A stretch of DNA of 64,000 nucleotides from Siphlonurus alternatus. Lineage: Eukaryota; Arthropoda; Insecta; Ephemeroptera; Siphlonuridae. Shown one piece after another: positions 11,509-25,502 of this stretch; positions within the stretch are counted from its first letter, which is position 1; every line of letters begins with the position of its first letter. The position numbers were made by a program, and so were the translations under genes. The notes beneath the pieces were generated by a model. That model was not told the DNA's origin, ran no database searches, and was given only the letters and a program-made list of their open reading frames with translations. The stretch is from assembly GCA_949825025.1 (NCBI GenBank), contig OX463778.1, positions 54,810,364-54,874,363 on the forward strand. Direction: 5' to 3'.

Positions 11509-12099
11509 GTTTTGGCACTAAAGCCCGAATTCGGGCAAAGCCTGAAAAAAATGCGCAGATCTAAGTGTGCTCCTATATAGCAATTTGAGCAAAGACCGAA
11601 ATTAACAAATATTATGGGCTTTGCTCATTTAAATTTGAACATTTCTAGAAGTACTCAATTTAAAAAAAGTAAACCTCAAAGAGAAGTTTTATTTCGGGGC
11701 TTTGCTTACTCTTTTGGTAATTTCTAGAAGTAAGTGCTCAAAGCAAAATGAAAAATAATAATTGCATGGATATTGTGCCATAATATAGTAATAAATATTA
11801 AAACAAAAGTAATGTAAATTTAATAATATTTCAAATTTTAATTATATCACCTTTTTAATCAATTAATAGAAAGACAAATTTAACATTAGCATGTGTGTAA
11901 ACATTATAATTATTTTTTATTAAATTATAATTCTTTCTGTATTATTCAAGTCATACTGAAAAATACGATTTTGTCACACTGACAATGAGAGATATTTTTA
12001 ATTTTTTTTTTGTTATATTATCATTTTTTTTTTATAACTAAAGGGTATGATTACAATAATAAGTATACTCATATAGCAATGAATTCCAGGTTGCAGATG

Positions 12100-12272
12100 A
12101 ATAATTTCTAAGTTCAGACGACGTACCGCACATCATGACAATGAAAAGTGCCTCTCAGATCAGAAGCAGCATTGCATATAGCAAATTCAAAGCCAAGTTT
12201 TGTGTTTTGCAACTGCAAGAAGGGTTGTCAATCTAAAACAGGTTGTTGTGCAGAGAAAGAAATAAGATGTAA
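12100..12272 (+). pseudogene. Decayed Cys-rich C-terminal tail of KRBA2/Ginger-like integrase
   Basis: In plus frame it reads PLRSEAALHIANS, then FVFCNCKKGCQSKTGCC. This matches the remembered C-terminal pattern of KRBA2-like integrase proteins: an SLR-AA motif, then a CNCKKGC cluster and further Cys residues. Upstream codons are broken by stops, and no integrase DDE core is present, so it is a relic. The same block is at 60270-60489 (KKGCQSKTCC), in the third family copy. Family identity is from memory. Confidence 0.5.
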
Positions 12273-12598
12273 ATGGAGTATCGACCTCAAAATTTTTTAT
12301 AGCAGAAAAAAATGGATAGAGGATAAAAAGTTATGTTACTCTGATTTTTTTTAGATTTTTTAGGGACCAGGAAGTATTGCTAAAAAGTTTTGGCGAGGTC
12401 GGGTTCGAATCGGGGTCCCTTTTGGGTCCTATCTTTTATTAAGAGAGGCGGCAAGAGGCGGCACTTTTTTTGCACTTTCAATATTTTTAAAAAAATAGTT
12501 GCTAGGCTCTAAAAAATCTGAAAAAATCAGAGTAGCATAACTTTTCACCCTCTATCCATTTCTGCAAAAAAAAAAAAAAATGAGATCGGTACTCCATT
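12273..12598. mobile_element. TGGAGTATCGACC foldback element (nested)
   Basis: Left ATGGAGTATCGACCTC, right GAGATCGGTACTCCAT. Subterminal GAAAAAAATGGATAGAGG and CCTCTATCCATTTCTGC are mirrored. The centre holds GGGTTCGAATCGGGGTCCC in place of the TGACGTCA core. Confidence 0.8.
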
Positions 12599-13369
12599 AA
12601 AATGTCTTAATTGATAGTATATAATCCCTGCAAACATAAGTTAAGTTAATGATCAGGTAATAATCAGGTGTAATAATTATTTATTTTGCAAGCCTAAATT
12701 TTCATTTCTTTATATTTTTTTTAAATTAGGTTTGGTACTAGCTTGAGGAGCTCTTTTCTTATTAGCAAGTGCTATATATGAAATAAAAAGTTGAAATGAT
12801 TTTATAATATATATATAAATATATATATATATATAATTATATATTTGTAATAAACTTAATTTATTGCTTAAATTAACTCACACACAGTATTATAATATAA
12901 GAAGTGTGACAAAATCGTATTTTTCAGTATGATCTGAATAATACAGAAAGAAATAAAATATCTCAATAAAAAATAACTATGCACATGCTAATGTTAAATT
13001 TGCTTTTTTAACAATTGATTAAAAAAGTGCATGACATAATTAAATTTTTTATATATTATTAAATTTACATTAATTTATTGTTTCATTATTATATAATACG
13101 GCACAATTTCATTGCAATTATTATTTTTCATTTGGCTTTGGGCACTTCTAAAAATGATCAAAACATTGAGCAAAGCCCGAAATAAAACTTCTCGTCGGGG
13201 TTTGTTCTTTTTGATTTGAGCAGTTCTAGAAATGATCAAATTTATATGAGCAAAGCCCGAAATATTTGTTAATTTCGGGCTTTGCTCAAATCGCTAGGGG
13301 CACACCTAGATGTGCGCATTTTTTTTGGACTTTTGGTGCCAACATATATTATTATATATAAATATTTAG

Positions 13370-13371
<2 letters not shown>

Positions 13372-13402
<31 letters not shown>
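13372..13402. repeat. (TA)n microsatellite
   Basis: Uninterrupted TA run; similar shorter runs at 12805-12843. Confidence 0.9.
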
Positions 13403-13405
<3 letters not shown>

Positions 13406-13429
13406 CTATATATATTATATAATATAAAT

Positions 13430-13770
13430 ATGTATCTTTTAGTGGGCAGTTAGGATAAAAAAAAAATTGCAAAAGTGTATAGAAGATTAAATCATGATAC
13501 TCTGATTTTTTTTTTTTTCACATTTTTCTGAAAGACCTGCAGGAACCAATTTAAAAAAAATAATAATTGAAAGCACTGGCCACGCCTATTAGTAAAAAGG
13601 ATTTAAGTAAAGGTCTAATATATACCTAAAAGACGTCTCCAGAAATCATTCAATAATTATTTAAAAATATTTACTAGTTTCAGAAAGATTCAGAAAAAAA
13701 GTTGAAAAATTCAAAGTGCCATAATTTTGTACCCTCTATTAATTTTTTTAAATAAAAATGTTTAATATGC
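13430..13770. mobile_element. Foldback family copy, highly diverged
   Basis: Retains CCATAATTTTGTACCCTCT, GATACTCTGATTTTTTT and TTCAATAATTATTTAAAAATA-type arms (as AATAATTATTTAAAA) around a GGCCACGCCTATTAG centre. Termini are eroded. Confidence 0.45.
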
Positions 13771-15763
13771 TAATTGTTCATTACGGCATTACTATATTAA
13801 AGGCTGGATCAATTGCAACATCATGAGTATTGAAAGTTATTTTAAATGCATACAGGATGCTATATATATTTAAATTTAAAATTATATTATGCAATATTCG
13901 CAGTCGTGGATCAACGATAAGTCCTAGTGGGTGAACGGGGTTGAAATAAATTCCCCCTAAAAGATCCCGAAATGCATGAAAATGTTTAAACACTATATAT
14001 ATAAGCCAACCTTTCCTATTATAATACTGGCGGAAGGTGTCATGCGAAAGCGCGTTAACTATTTTATACGGCAATTAGAGGGAAAAAAGTGTAAAAGAGT
14101 GCAACAATATATATTAAAACAAATTGAATTCTCATGCCGTGCCAAGTACGTACCAAGTACCAACAATGTATTTAACACCACAGAAATAAAAATAGCCGAA
14201 AAAAAATTACATAAAAAAATTATTAATACTGTACGGATTTAACTATAAATAATATGCATTATTATGCATACTGTATATTATATACTATCTTAGTCCACGG
14301 ATGATTTTGATTTGACCTCTCTTCCCCTTCAATGCTCTTGCAACAACAAACTCTTAATAATAAAATGTTTAGGTTAGTCCCTGTTTTTAATTTCACTTCC
14401 TGAATCCACCAAGAGACCTTATTTGGATATGCTGTTTAATGTCCTTTAATTTAATTGTTATGATTTTAATTGTGAGTATTCTGACGATGTAGTTGTTTTT
14501 TAATTGAAATATCTGCGTGATACTATTTTGTTTTGGGTGAGTGGACACTTTTGTGAATGTGAATGGGATATCCTTTTTCATGTCACCCTTTGGGTTTGTA
14601 GTACTTTGTATTACTTATTCTCATAAAGCAACTATTATTGTTGTTATTGATTAATTAATTATTATTTAATATTAGTATAGCTATAGAGAGTGCATGCGCG
14701 CATGAAAAATTTGGACATGGCAATTAGTGGCAATGGAAAATTAAAATTTAATGCATTAAAATTATTATAATGAAGTAATAATTAATGCTGAAGTGCTGAA
14801 GTAATTTTTCTTATCTTTTTAGTTCACCTTATATAATATTATGATTTTGTGCTCAGCATGTGACGTATTATAGTCGTATGCATCGTCTTTCCGTAAAAAT
14901 CTGGAATACACGGTTTCATTTTATTTATTATTTTTTATATAATCATATACATGTATAAATAAACACAATATATGTAGAACACATTAATTAATATTAATGT
15001 ACATCACATTTTATGTTCAATTTTGCAAGTTAAAAAAAATCCTTACTACACGGTGTGGGTTATTTGCTTGTTGCTGACTGTACAAAATTCTTTGCAAAGT
15101 AAAGGTGCGGAGAGAGCTGGGGTTGGAAGGGAAGGGGGCTAATATATTCCCGTTACATCCATTGACTGCGTGCACGCGGGCGCGTGCAGTGAGCAGCAGG
15201 TAGCGAGAGACCGACAGACTTCGACGGAGTCCGCTGCAGCTGAGAGAAAGAGAGAGACAGAGAGACAGACAGACAGAGAGACAGCGACAGAGAGAGACAG
15301 AGACAGAGACAGAGACAGATTGTTTATTCTTTTATAATGCCAATGAAAAAAAAAATCAATAAAAAAAATGAGACAATTATCAAGTACTTCAGCAAGATCC
15401 TATACTAAGTACTAAGTATAAGGATCCTGCCTAAAAAATAAATCTGATAATATAATATACTGTATATATAAATTAGATTTTGAAATATATTTCAATTATA
15501 TATATATCGGCAAGACATTTTTTAAAAAAATATTTTAATTTTATAAATACATTAAATTGTTTTAAGAAACTAAAAGTGATATGAAAAATAAAAAAGCTAT
15601 TAAATCCTTGAGAAATATAAACCATCAATCGTATTTAATATATACATAATTTCATATCTGTGCAATCTATTCAGTTTAAGAAATGTGTAATCGTAGAGCT
15701 ACGATAACAACATCATCGATATTATAACATCAATCTGAACATCAGAAATTAATACATCAATCA
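13771..15763. other. Mostly AT-rich spacer with a GC/GA-rich patch
   Basis: Frames of 88-97 codons overlap on opposite strands at 13781-14242 without a recognisable domain. 15105-15240 is GC-richer (GTGCACGCGGGCGCGTGCAG). Nothing else identified. Confidence 0.4.
15241..15320 (+). repeat. (GAGACA)n purine-rich microsatellite
   Basis: GAGAGACAGAGACAGACAGA-type degenerate hexamer/tetramer run of about 80 bp, all purine apart from C, next to a GC-rich patch. Confidence 0.85.
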
Positions 15764-16086
15764 ATGAGATATTGGAATGTGAAAATTTTAGTGCCTTAAT
15801 CGAAAGAAGGGGTAAAAATATGAATCTGTGATTTTATTCAGATTTTTCTGAGACCGGGAACTATTTTTAAAATATTATTGAAAGTCTATTTTATGACGTC
15901 ATGAGCGGCACTGATGCCCTATCCTTTTTCTTAAGGAGCGCCGCCCGTGACGTCATCAAAATAAAATTTAATGATTTTTTAAAAATAGTTCCCGGTCTCA
16001 GAAAAATCTGAAAAAATACCCAGTACCATATTTTTACCCCTTCTTTCGATTAAGTCACTAAAATTTTTACATTCTAATATCTCATT
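15764..16086. mobile_element. Foldback MITE, variant ends ATGAGATATTGGAATG
   Basis: ATGAGATATTGGAATGTGAA is mirrored by TTTACATTCTAATATCTCAT. The inner arms CTTAATCGAAAGAAGGGG and ATTTTTTAAAAATAGTTCCC surround a centre with two TGACGTCA sites, as in the TGGAGTA family. Same inner body, different outer 60 bp. Confidence 0.8.
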
Positions 16087-16329
16087 ATACTATACTCATT
16101 AATTGGGTTAATTAATTAATACTCATAAATAAAAATCGACTTTATTGAGGGCGGGATTTAGGCCATTAGGCCAACTCTTCCATCCATTAACTCATTAACT
16201 ACGTATATACTGTAATATTATGTTTATAATTGAAAGTAAAGTGTGCACTACGCAAAAAGAAAGCAATTTTTTTTAAGTTTGTATTTTATTAAACATGACT
16301 CGAATCGTTTTATTTTGCATGAGATAGAA

Positions 16330-17453
<1,124 letters not shown>

Positions 17454-17608
17454 GGGGTGCGATTCACGAAGCAGTTAGCCAGGTTTCTAAACACGTGTAG
17501 CTTAACCACGTCTAACTATACCTGTTTTATGTGTTAAACCACCTAGTTAAACGTGGTTAAGCTAAACGTGGTTAGAAACCTGGCTAACATCTTCGTGAAT
17601 CGCGTCCC
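17454..17608. mobile_element. ATTCACGAAG-family palindromic MITE, copy 1
   Basis: GGGGTGCGATTCACGAAG is mirrored by CTTCGTGAATCGCGTCCC, with inner arms TTAGCCAGGTTTCTAA and CACGTGTAGCTTAACCACG. Flanked by ATA on both sides (17451-17453, 17609-17611), a likely 3-bp target duplication. Confidence 0.8.
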
Positions 17609-17637
17609 ATATATTTATAAACAAGGTAATATGCAGT

Positions 17638-18128
<491 letters not shown>

Positions 18129-18392
18129 ACTGGTACAATTAAATTAAACTAACTAGGTTCTATTGACAAAATTAAATACCGCTTGATCAGAACATCATTT
18201 TTCAAATTGGAATTATAATATTCCTTTAAATAACTTTTCTCAGCCTAGTCTTAGTCTATCTGAGGCTTGTGTCTGGCTTGGTAATATACATACATGGTAA
18301 GTCTAGATATTTCAGTAGCTTTATATTTATAATTTTATAATACATAAATAAACAATAAAAAGTATCTAGAACAGGTAAGTGTATTATATTTA

Positions 18393-19950
18393 TGTTGGCA
18401 CCAAAACCCGAATTCGAACCCAGGCCAAAAAAAAATACGCAGAACTAGATTGAAGCATCCCAAAATGAATTTAAATTTCGTCTTTGGGTCAAACCACGAT
18501 GCTGCTCTGAACTAGTCTTGGTCAAATAAAAATGCTCCGAAGCCGATGGAGACTTTAACTTCGGCTTTGTAGCATTTTCATTTGACCAAAACTAGTTTGG
18601 AGCAGCATCGTGGTTTGACCCAATGCCGAAATGAGATTATTTCGGGTTGGGAGCAAAATTTGTCAACATCTAGTTCTGTGCATTTTGCTGATTTCACGTT
18701 GCTTATTTATTTTATATATTATTTAATCAATTTGAGTCAGTAATAATGCGTACCACATTTACTCAAAAAGACGAAGTAAAAGTGCGCACAGCAAAATATT
18801 TATTTAAAATGTACTTTTTTTTACTTAAAAAAAGGATGATAACCGTCTATAAGTAAAACTACCATTTTTTTTATTTATTGTTAGGATCTAATTGAATACT
18901 GCCTTCATGTTTTTTATTAAAATAAATACTGCTCACAGTGAGTTAAAACATATAATAGATTTGAGCGAAAAATATGCCTAATTTAGGGAATTGACTTTCA
19001 ACCTACCTTTACCATTTCATGTGGTAGCTAAATAATTTATTATTATTTATATATAATTATTCCTCCATCGTGAAAATATCCCAAGTATTGACCTCAATTC
19101 TTTTATTGCAGAAATGGATAGAGGGTGCAAAGTTATGCTACCCTGATTTTTTTCAGATATTTTAGAGCCCGGGAAGTATTTAAAAAAAAAATGAAAGTTT
19201 TTAATGACGTCACGAGGCGCCGCTCCTTAAGAAAAAAGATAGGACTTGCCGCCTCCTGACGTCAAAAAGAGGAATTTCAATAATTTTTAAAAAATAGTTC
19301 CTGGGCACTAAAGAATCTGAAAAAAATCAGGGTTATAGCATAACTTTGCACGCTCTATCCATTTCTGCAATAAAAAAAAAATGAGGTCGATATTCCATTA
19401 AATGAAATTTGAATTAAATTAAAAATTTTAAGTGCAGTTAGAAACTTGTAGTTTTACTTCAACTTTCTTAAAAAAATTGAAATGCATTTGAAATAAATCT
19501 ATTGTGCTTCGCACTTATAACCCGTCTCTCGAGTAAATTTAAAGTGTTAAGCATTATTTTAAAGTGAAATACTCATGCTGATCAAACATTATAAAATAAA
19601 TATATAAGTGACGTGAACTCTGCAAAATGCGAATGAGTAGAACTACTTAGTAGATGTGGGCACATTTTGCTCCAAGCCCAAAATAAAATCTCATTTCGAG
19701 TTTGGGTCAAACCACGATGTTCCAAAATAATTCTGGTCAAATGAAATTCAATGCTCTAAAGACGAAGTGAAAAAGTCTCCATTGACTTCGGTGCATTTCA
19801 ATTTGACCAGAACTAGATTGGAGCATCGTGGTTTGACCCAAACGTAAAATTTAAATTCATTTTGGGTTTGGAATATCTCGCGATGCTCCAGTCTATATAG
19901 TTCTGAGCATTTTTTTTTCCTTGGGCAGAATTCGGCTTTGGGTACCAACA
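18393..19950. mobile_element. TGTTGGCACC-ended element, copy 2
   Basis: TGTTGGCACCAAAACCCGAA at the left is inverted to TTCGGCTTTGGGTACCAACA at the right. Each arm contains its own hairpin (GGGTCAAACCACGATGCT and complement at 18495-18625; again at 19685-19840). A TGGAGTA-type foldback element is nested at 19079-19398. No coding remnant like that in the other two copies was seen. Confidence 0.75.
19079..19398. mobile_element. TGGAGTATCGACC foldback element (nested)
   Basis: Left CCAAGTATTGACCTCA and right TGAGGTCGATATTCCA. The arms carry GAAATGGATAGAGGGTGC, TTATGCTACCCTGATTT and GAAAGT. The centre has GGCGCCGCTCCTTAAG with TGACGTCA on the left and TGACGTCA-like on the right. Confidence 0.85.
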
Positions 19951-20024
19951 TACATATATATTAGTAAATAACTTTTTCGTGCAAAGGATATTCATATTGA
20001 ATTTTATTTCAATTTCAAACTTTT

Positions 20025-20258
20025 ACCTTTGCCGGTGTTTGATGTAATCCTTCTGTGTGTAGTATGTTGCGATGGTCACTTAGTGTTCGTGCACGTCACT
20101 AACACTTGCATGTACTACACATATCACTATATACGTTTCGAGAGTCAACCGCTCTCTTCCTAGTGTAGTACATGCAAGTGTTAGTCACGTGCACGAACAC
20201 TAAGTGATCATCGCAACATACTACACACAGAAGGAATACATCGAACACCGGCAAAGGT
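20025..20258. mobile_element. Palindromic MITE, ACCTTTGCCGGTGTT ends
   Basis: ACCTTTGCCGGTGTTTGATG is mirrored by CATCGAACACCGGCAAAGGT. Arms of about 95 bp contain GTGTAGTATGTTGCGATG, CACTTAGTGTTCGTGCACG and ACACTTGCATGTACTACAC. The loop is about 40 bp. Single copy here; target duplication unclear. Confidence 0.8.
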
Positions 20259-20642
20259 TGAAGTCCGAAAAGTGAAATAAAAATGCATATAATGTAAATA
20301 ATGTTATAAAATTTTTAACCTTTTTCACATATAAATATATATATATATACATAAATAATTATATATTAATTGTATCCAAGTCAGCCCTATTCGAGCGGGG
20401 CGCATATTATATAAAGATGAATAAAAGCAGCAGTCAGTAGCCAATGATATCAGCAGGATGTTAATTTGGCCAAGCTGATTACATTTACAGGATTTAATAG
20501 ATTATATACATATATATAGGGTATAATATTCAAACCCATATATAATTAGTTTTATAACTTTCACTTGTTTCATTTTATGAATGATAATGATAATAGTTAT
20601 GAAGGAGTATAAAAATTTCAAAAATTTCAAAAGTATTAATTA

Positions 20643-20647
<5 letters not shown>

Positions 20648-20725
<78 letters not shown>
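20648..20725. repeat. (TA)n microsatellite, about 78 bp
   Basis: Pure AT dinucleotide run. Confidence 0.95.
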
Positions 20726-20730
<5 letters not shown>

Positions 20731-20885
20731 AGGAAAGAAAAAGAATTTTTAAATTTAATAAATTTGTATGGTTCTGTTAAGTATACTGTGCTGAAGTCCG
20801 TGAACTATGCAAATTGAACATTAAATTATACTCGTATATATTGTAATTTGTATAAGTATTTTAAGTATCAAATCTAAGTATCTAA

Positions 20886-20976
20886 CAAATCTGAAAAAAT
20901 TCAGGGTAAAAATAAATTTTCACTCTCTATCCATTTCTGCAGTAAAACAAATTTAGGTCGATACTCCATTAATATT
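20886..20976 (+). mobile_element. Solo right end of TGGAGTA foldback family
   Basis: CTGAAAAAATTCAGGG, CTCTATCCATTTCTGC and TTAGGTCGATACTCCATTA without a matching left arm. Confidence 0.7.
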
Positions 20977-22558
20977 GTAATTTAAAAAATGAAGTAAATC
21001 AATGTTTAATTATACCGTATACTGTTAACTATGTAATATCATGTGCATTAAATTTTTCTTTCTTCAATATTTTATATGAGCAAAAAATTGAAGTTCAAGT
21101 AATTGCAACTTTCGCTCTGCATTTTATATTGAAGCGAATATTAGAGAGGCAAGAATATTTGTTTTGTGAATTTCTTCATAAAAAATCGTGGGTGTGAAAT
21201 AAAAACAATAGAAAATTGAAACGAAACATATAATTTCACTTGAATAATTTTAATATTGATGTTAAATGTCGCAAAATAAAAATAATCAAGTATTTAACAC
21301 TTTTCAATAAATTTGACTTTTAAATAAGTCGCAAATACTTGGCAAAACATCTTGGATTGTGAACTCAACGCCCTCTTCAAATTACCTTTGAAGCTAGAAT
21401 TTGTTTAATAATCAAGTAGATCCACCTATGTTGAACGCTTAAAAGTAATTCAATTTTCTAGGAAATAGATTACCAATATATTGGAAGTCCCAGTATCGAT
21501 ATATCAGTATTGGCGATATACCGCGGTTAGACAATTTATACTTGCATTTGAGGATAAGAAAATTTTGAGTTAAGAGAATTTGTACTTGCGTACATTTTAA
21601 CTTATGTGAATTTTTGCTTAAATATTTCATATATATTTTGAGTTAGGGCTATTTTGGATAGCATCAATTTATATTTGTATTTTTGTCTTTTTTAAGTTCT
21701 GTCAATTTTGTGGTTGAGCCACTTCCCACAAGAAGTACCTTGTAACACAAAATCAGTCTACGATATTCAGCACGCGTGCATGTAAACACAACATGTATGC
21801 ACGTGTCGTCTCAAGGCTTCGTGTCGCAAAGTTTGAGCACACAGACGGCCCACGCGGCGGTGCATGGCGCAACCGAGCCGTTTGTTTACATCGCGACTGT
21901 GATCAGCTGAGACCGAAAATCGAGCACAATTTCTAAAGTCGATGATGTACATCAATCTACCTAACGTGCATTATGCAGTTTTGTAATGACGAATTATCTT
22001 TACACAGTCATAGCGTCACAGAATGTATGACAGCTATAAGGCGGTTGCAACGCAATCAGTCTACTTTACAGGAGATGAGAGAAAATTAAATAATGAAAAT
22101 ATTTTAATATGCGCGCACAGGCCGCCAAGCCGGTGGAAAGGTAGAGAATTTTGCTGGCAATTTGAATTTTGAAAGAACGTATTATAAATTATTTAAAATG
22201 GAAAAAATTGCGAGGTGAATAAAATGTCTATAAAGTTAAATTTACATACTTTTTTTCACCTCAGAATTTTTTTTTTTTTTTACGGACCTAGCAGTCATGG
22301 CGTCCTGTTTGACACGGTAAGTTAATATTATTCACACGACGAAGTAAAAAAGAAGCATATCGAAGCAACACTTACAATTACGTAAATTTTAAAATTTTGG
22401 AGATCCGAAAACTTCCCTTGTCGATAGATGGCAATATGATCGATGCTTACGCAATATTTATACTGTATAGAAAGACGCCCACGTCGAACGCTCTTTTTGA
22501 AAGTAACTAGTTATAGTAATTATTATATTTTCTCAGTAAATATGGTCTGCACTGGATT
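20977..22558. other. Spacer with a CpG-containing patch
   Basis: Mostly AT-rich. 21765-21930 is GC-richer with many CG dinucleotides (ACGGCCCACGCGGCGGTGC) but no recognisable frame. Nothing else identified. Confidence 0.4.
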
Positions 22559-22561
22559 TAA

Positions 22562-22600
<39 letters not shown>

Positions 22601-22614
22601 ACAAATAAATAATA
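22559..22614 (+). repeat. (AAAT)n microsatellite tail
   Basis: AATAAATAAATAAATAAATA run directly after CTGCACTGGATTT; such tails often mark the 3' end of a non-LTR retroelement, but no coding part is visible. Confidence 0.8.
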
Positions 22615-22689
22615 AACATGGCACAATTTTCCTCATTGTAACTATTCATTTACCTTAGACGGACAAGACTGTTTTTGTTTTTAACAATA

Positions 22690-22840
22690 AGTTTTGTTTA
22701 AAATCAGATGGCTCCTAAATATATGCATTAATTAATCCGGAGTAACATACTGTATAATATATATAACACTGTATATATATGCGATTAAATGACATTATTG
22801 ACGTGCTTGATTGTGTTATTATATTGTATAGCAGTAAATA
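22690..22840 (+). repeat. Dispersed repeat, copy 2 (partner 5189-5300)
   Basis: GTTTAAAATCAGATGG, GCATTAATTAAT and GCGATTAAATGACATTATTG are collinear with the earlier copy. Confidence 0.5.
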
Positions 22841-23393
22841 TTTTCATCAGAGAGTAAATAATTATTACGTTTGAGAAGCGAAATAAATTATAGGGCTTGT
22901 AATGAAATATAATTATTACAGAGTGCATCATGAATTTGAAATGACAGAAATAAACACAAGTTTGACACACACGTTATCTATCTAACACCCTCGAAATCGT
23001 GAAGTTATAATTACGAAACTTTATTACTATGCCTGACTATTCCTGCTGGTCCAACTACAATACATAAAAGTTGTTGCTAAATTTTAACACACACAAGGCG
23101 AACGTAAATTCGAAATAATTGTTTACTTCATCCATCTCTCGACTGTAAATAATTTTAGTACCTCCTTATCCAGGCGCGTTGTAAACTCAAACAAACGTGA
23201 CAACAGCAAATGCATCGCCTTGCAGAGTGTCTGTATAGGACCCAACGTTGGTCGTCATAATGTCAATTGGGGGAACACGTGAATACAACCAAGCAGTTAG
23301 TATTCAAGTTATTATACCGCACATCTCACATTTTCTAGTAGTATATCAAGAACAATTTAATAAAAAAATTGTAACTTTTTGATCATGAAAAAC
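22841..23393. other. Spacer with an unrecognised open frame
   Basis: 23100-23285 (plus) is open for about 63 codons without ATG, including NSNKRDNSKCIALQS and GPNVGRHNVNWGN. No family recognised; could be chance. Confidence 0.2.
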
Positions 23394-23564
23394 AGGTGCG
23401 GTCCTGAACCAAATTTTAGGAGGGGCTAACTCCATACATAAGACCAATGTTAAATAAAAAAATTTGAGTGGAAGAAATGCCTATATTGCCAACGATAAAT
23501 CAAAAATTTCAGGGGGGGGGGGGGTTGAGCCCCAGTTACCCCCCTGGATCCGCGCCTGCTTGAA
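23394..23564 (-). mobile_element. Fragment of a GCGCGGATCC-ended dispersed repeat
   Basis: On the minus strand GCAGGCGCGGATCCAGGGGG, a poly(C) run and CAACCCC. This terminal sequence type is, from memory, common at ends of invertebrate repeats. The other end is not defined (it may extend to about 23394 at GGTGCGGTCCTG). Confidence 0.45.
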
Positions 23565-25502
23565 TATAATATACTGAAATATATACAGTTGAATATAAAA
23601 AATATGTACACGTCAAAAGCTGGTCCATTATATATATAATGAGATTAATGAGAAATAAATACAAAACTGAATAAAATCGCCATTTAATTAATTGTTTTTG
23701 ACAGATATCATTGAATATTATATTATTCAATACAAACTCTGTCATTATACTTCATCTTAAAAGTCCGATTTGAACGCGACAATTGCAGCAAGATATAATA
23801 TACAACACACTATATTAAAATGTGTATTGTAATTATTCACGTTAATTTTTTAACTTAGATCCGCATTTCAAGCAGAGAGAAATTGGAGAAGGAAGAATTT
23901 TAATCCGAGAGATATATTTTCATTAAGTTTTATTGGTTGTAAGTGAAGATAATTAGACGTTTAACTAATAAGAGAATCAAGGCTTTCCATTCAGCCCAAA
24001 AAACCTTTTGATAATTTATCAAACAGCAAATTATAGGCTACATAATTACACCAATTTTCTACTCAGACTTCGCAGCCGTGTTATTAAATGACGGGAAATT
24101 AATATTGCATAATTTTTAACACACTATTCGTATTACTTGTATAAAGAGAATGATGTCATTATGCCATACATTTTTTTTTTCTATCATTATACTTAAATCC
24201 AAATATTATATTATTGTTAAAAAAGAAAAAAAAAAGTTTTATTCTCATTTTAATTTAACCAATTTTATATTAGTGATATATTAATATTGCGAATATTGCG
24301 AACTTGCGAATACGATTTATCCTTACTGCAAGTTATGTATTTTTTTTAATAAAAAATATTATATATTATAATTATCTACTCAATGTAGAGAGATGCATGG
24401 TATAAAAATTGTGAAAAATATATTTATATGAACATCATGCAATCGGATTATGGTATTAAAAAGAAATATTTCGTTTCTATAATGTTTTCTGAAACAATAT
24501 GGACAACAACAAAAGCAAGGGTGCATCTTTTTTTCGGTAATCCTCAAATTTCGTGACTCTCACAACGCTATCTCGACATCCCACGCAGCAATGAAGAAAA
24601 TCGATAAGTCTCGAACCCAGTCACGTGAATCATCATAACGTCTGTTTGTGAGCCTTGACTAATGTAACAATCGACCTTATGGACACAAGAATATAGTGCG
24701 AAAATTATACATCGTTTAAGTTGCATTTTTTTTGTGCGTTTGGGGAAATTTCTATGCCCAGTCTCAGCACGTCTAAGTTGAAATTAAGCAAAGAAAAAGT
24801 TCATATACCTATAACCAAACGCAATAAAATTATAAAATGACATTCATACACAAGTGTAAAAGAGCGTAAGAAATCGTGATCTATAGCTTTTATATAAATC
24901 CTGCAACACACGTTTACTGATTGATTCAGCTCTGGCTCACAATCAATAATACTGTATTGGGTTCAATAAACAAATAAACAAAATCAATTATTTAAATCAT
25001 TAATTGCATTGCAGTTTTGCAATAAATTTGAAGCTGAATTCTGTGCTATCGACAATAAACTGGCTTAAATTCAATGCAGAAAATCTCCAAAACATACATT
25101 TTTAAAAGGGCGTACATGTCGGAAGAGCAATAAATAAATTTTTATTTACAGAACACGCCTATGAGGATATCCTTTTAGGCCAATGAACTTTCAGCAAACA
25201 TTAAATAATCATTTCACAAATCATCGTGACCAAGAAGTGAAATAATTAAATTTAACATTTGATCATATTATATAGAAAACTCGAAAAAAATATATATTTT
25301 ACATTTTTTTAAAATTAATTCGACAAATTAAATAAGACAAAAATAGCAGAGATTAATTTTGTTTGTGTTTCGCCATCATTAACTTCGCAGAGTGTTCCTG
25401 CACTGTACATTTCAAGGGTATTGATCTTTGTGAAAAAAAATCAACATTATTTTGCTCATTGTAAGCTTACTCATATGTATAACACAAGGCACAATAATAT
25501 GT
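23565..25502. other. AT-rich spacer
   Basis: No element or gene recognised. 24940-24990 ends in TAAACAAATAAACAAAA-type sequence that may be a retroelement tail. Confidence 0.35.

Larger units (their letters stand above)
11509..13344. mobile_element. TGTTGGCACC-ended element, copy 1 (Ginger/KRBA2-related remnant)
   Basis: Left end TGTTTTGGCACTAAAGCCCG and right end GGACTTTTGGTGCCAACA are inverted. Inner arms (GAGCAAAGCCCGAAATTAAC; TTCTAGAAGTG; ATTCAAGTCAT) extend about 480 bp on each side. The centre keeps a decayed Cys-rich coding tail (12100-12270), and the TGGAGTA foldback element at 12273-12598 is inserted beside it. Tips starting TGT fit the integrase-type Ginger group, but no clean target duplication is seen. 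Confidence 0.7.

Noticed and set aside
12390..12420. GGGTTCGAATCGGGGTCCC as a tRNA gene
   Set aside because: Located in the centre of a foldback element; no cloverleaf can be closed around it.
13781..14242. 97- and 88-codon overlapping frames on opposite strands
   Set aside because: No domain resemblance, AT-driven composition, and mutual overlap; not better than chance.
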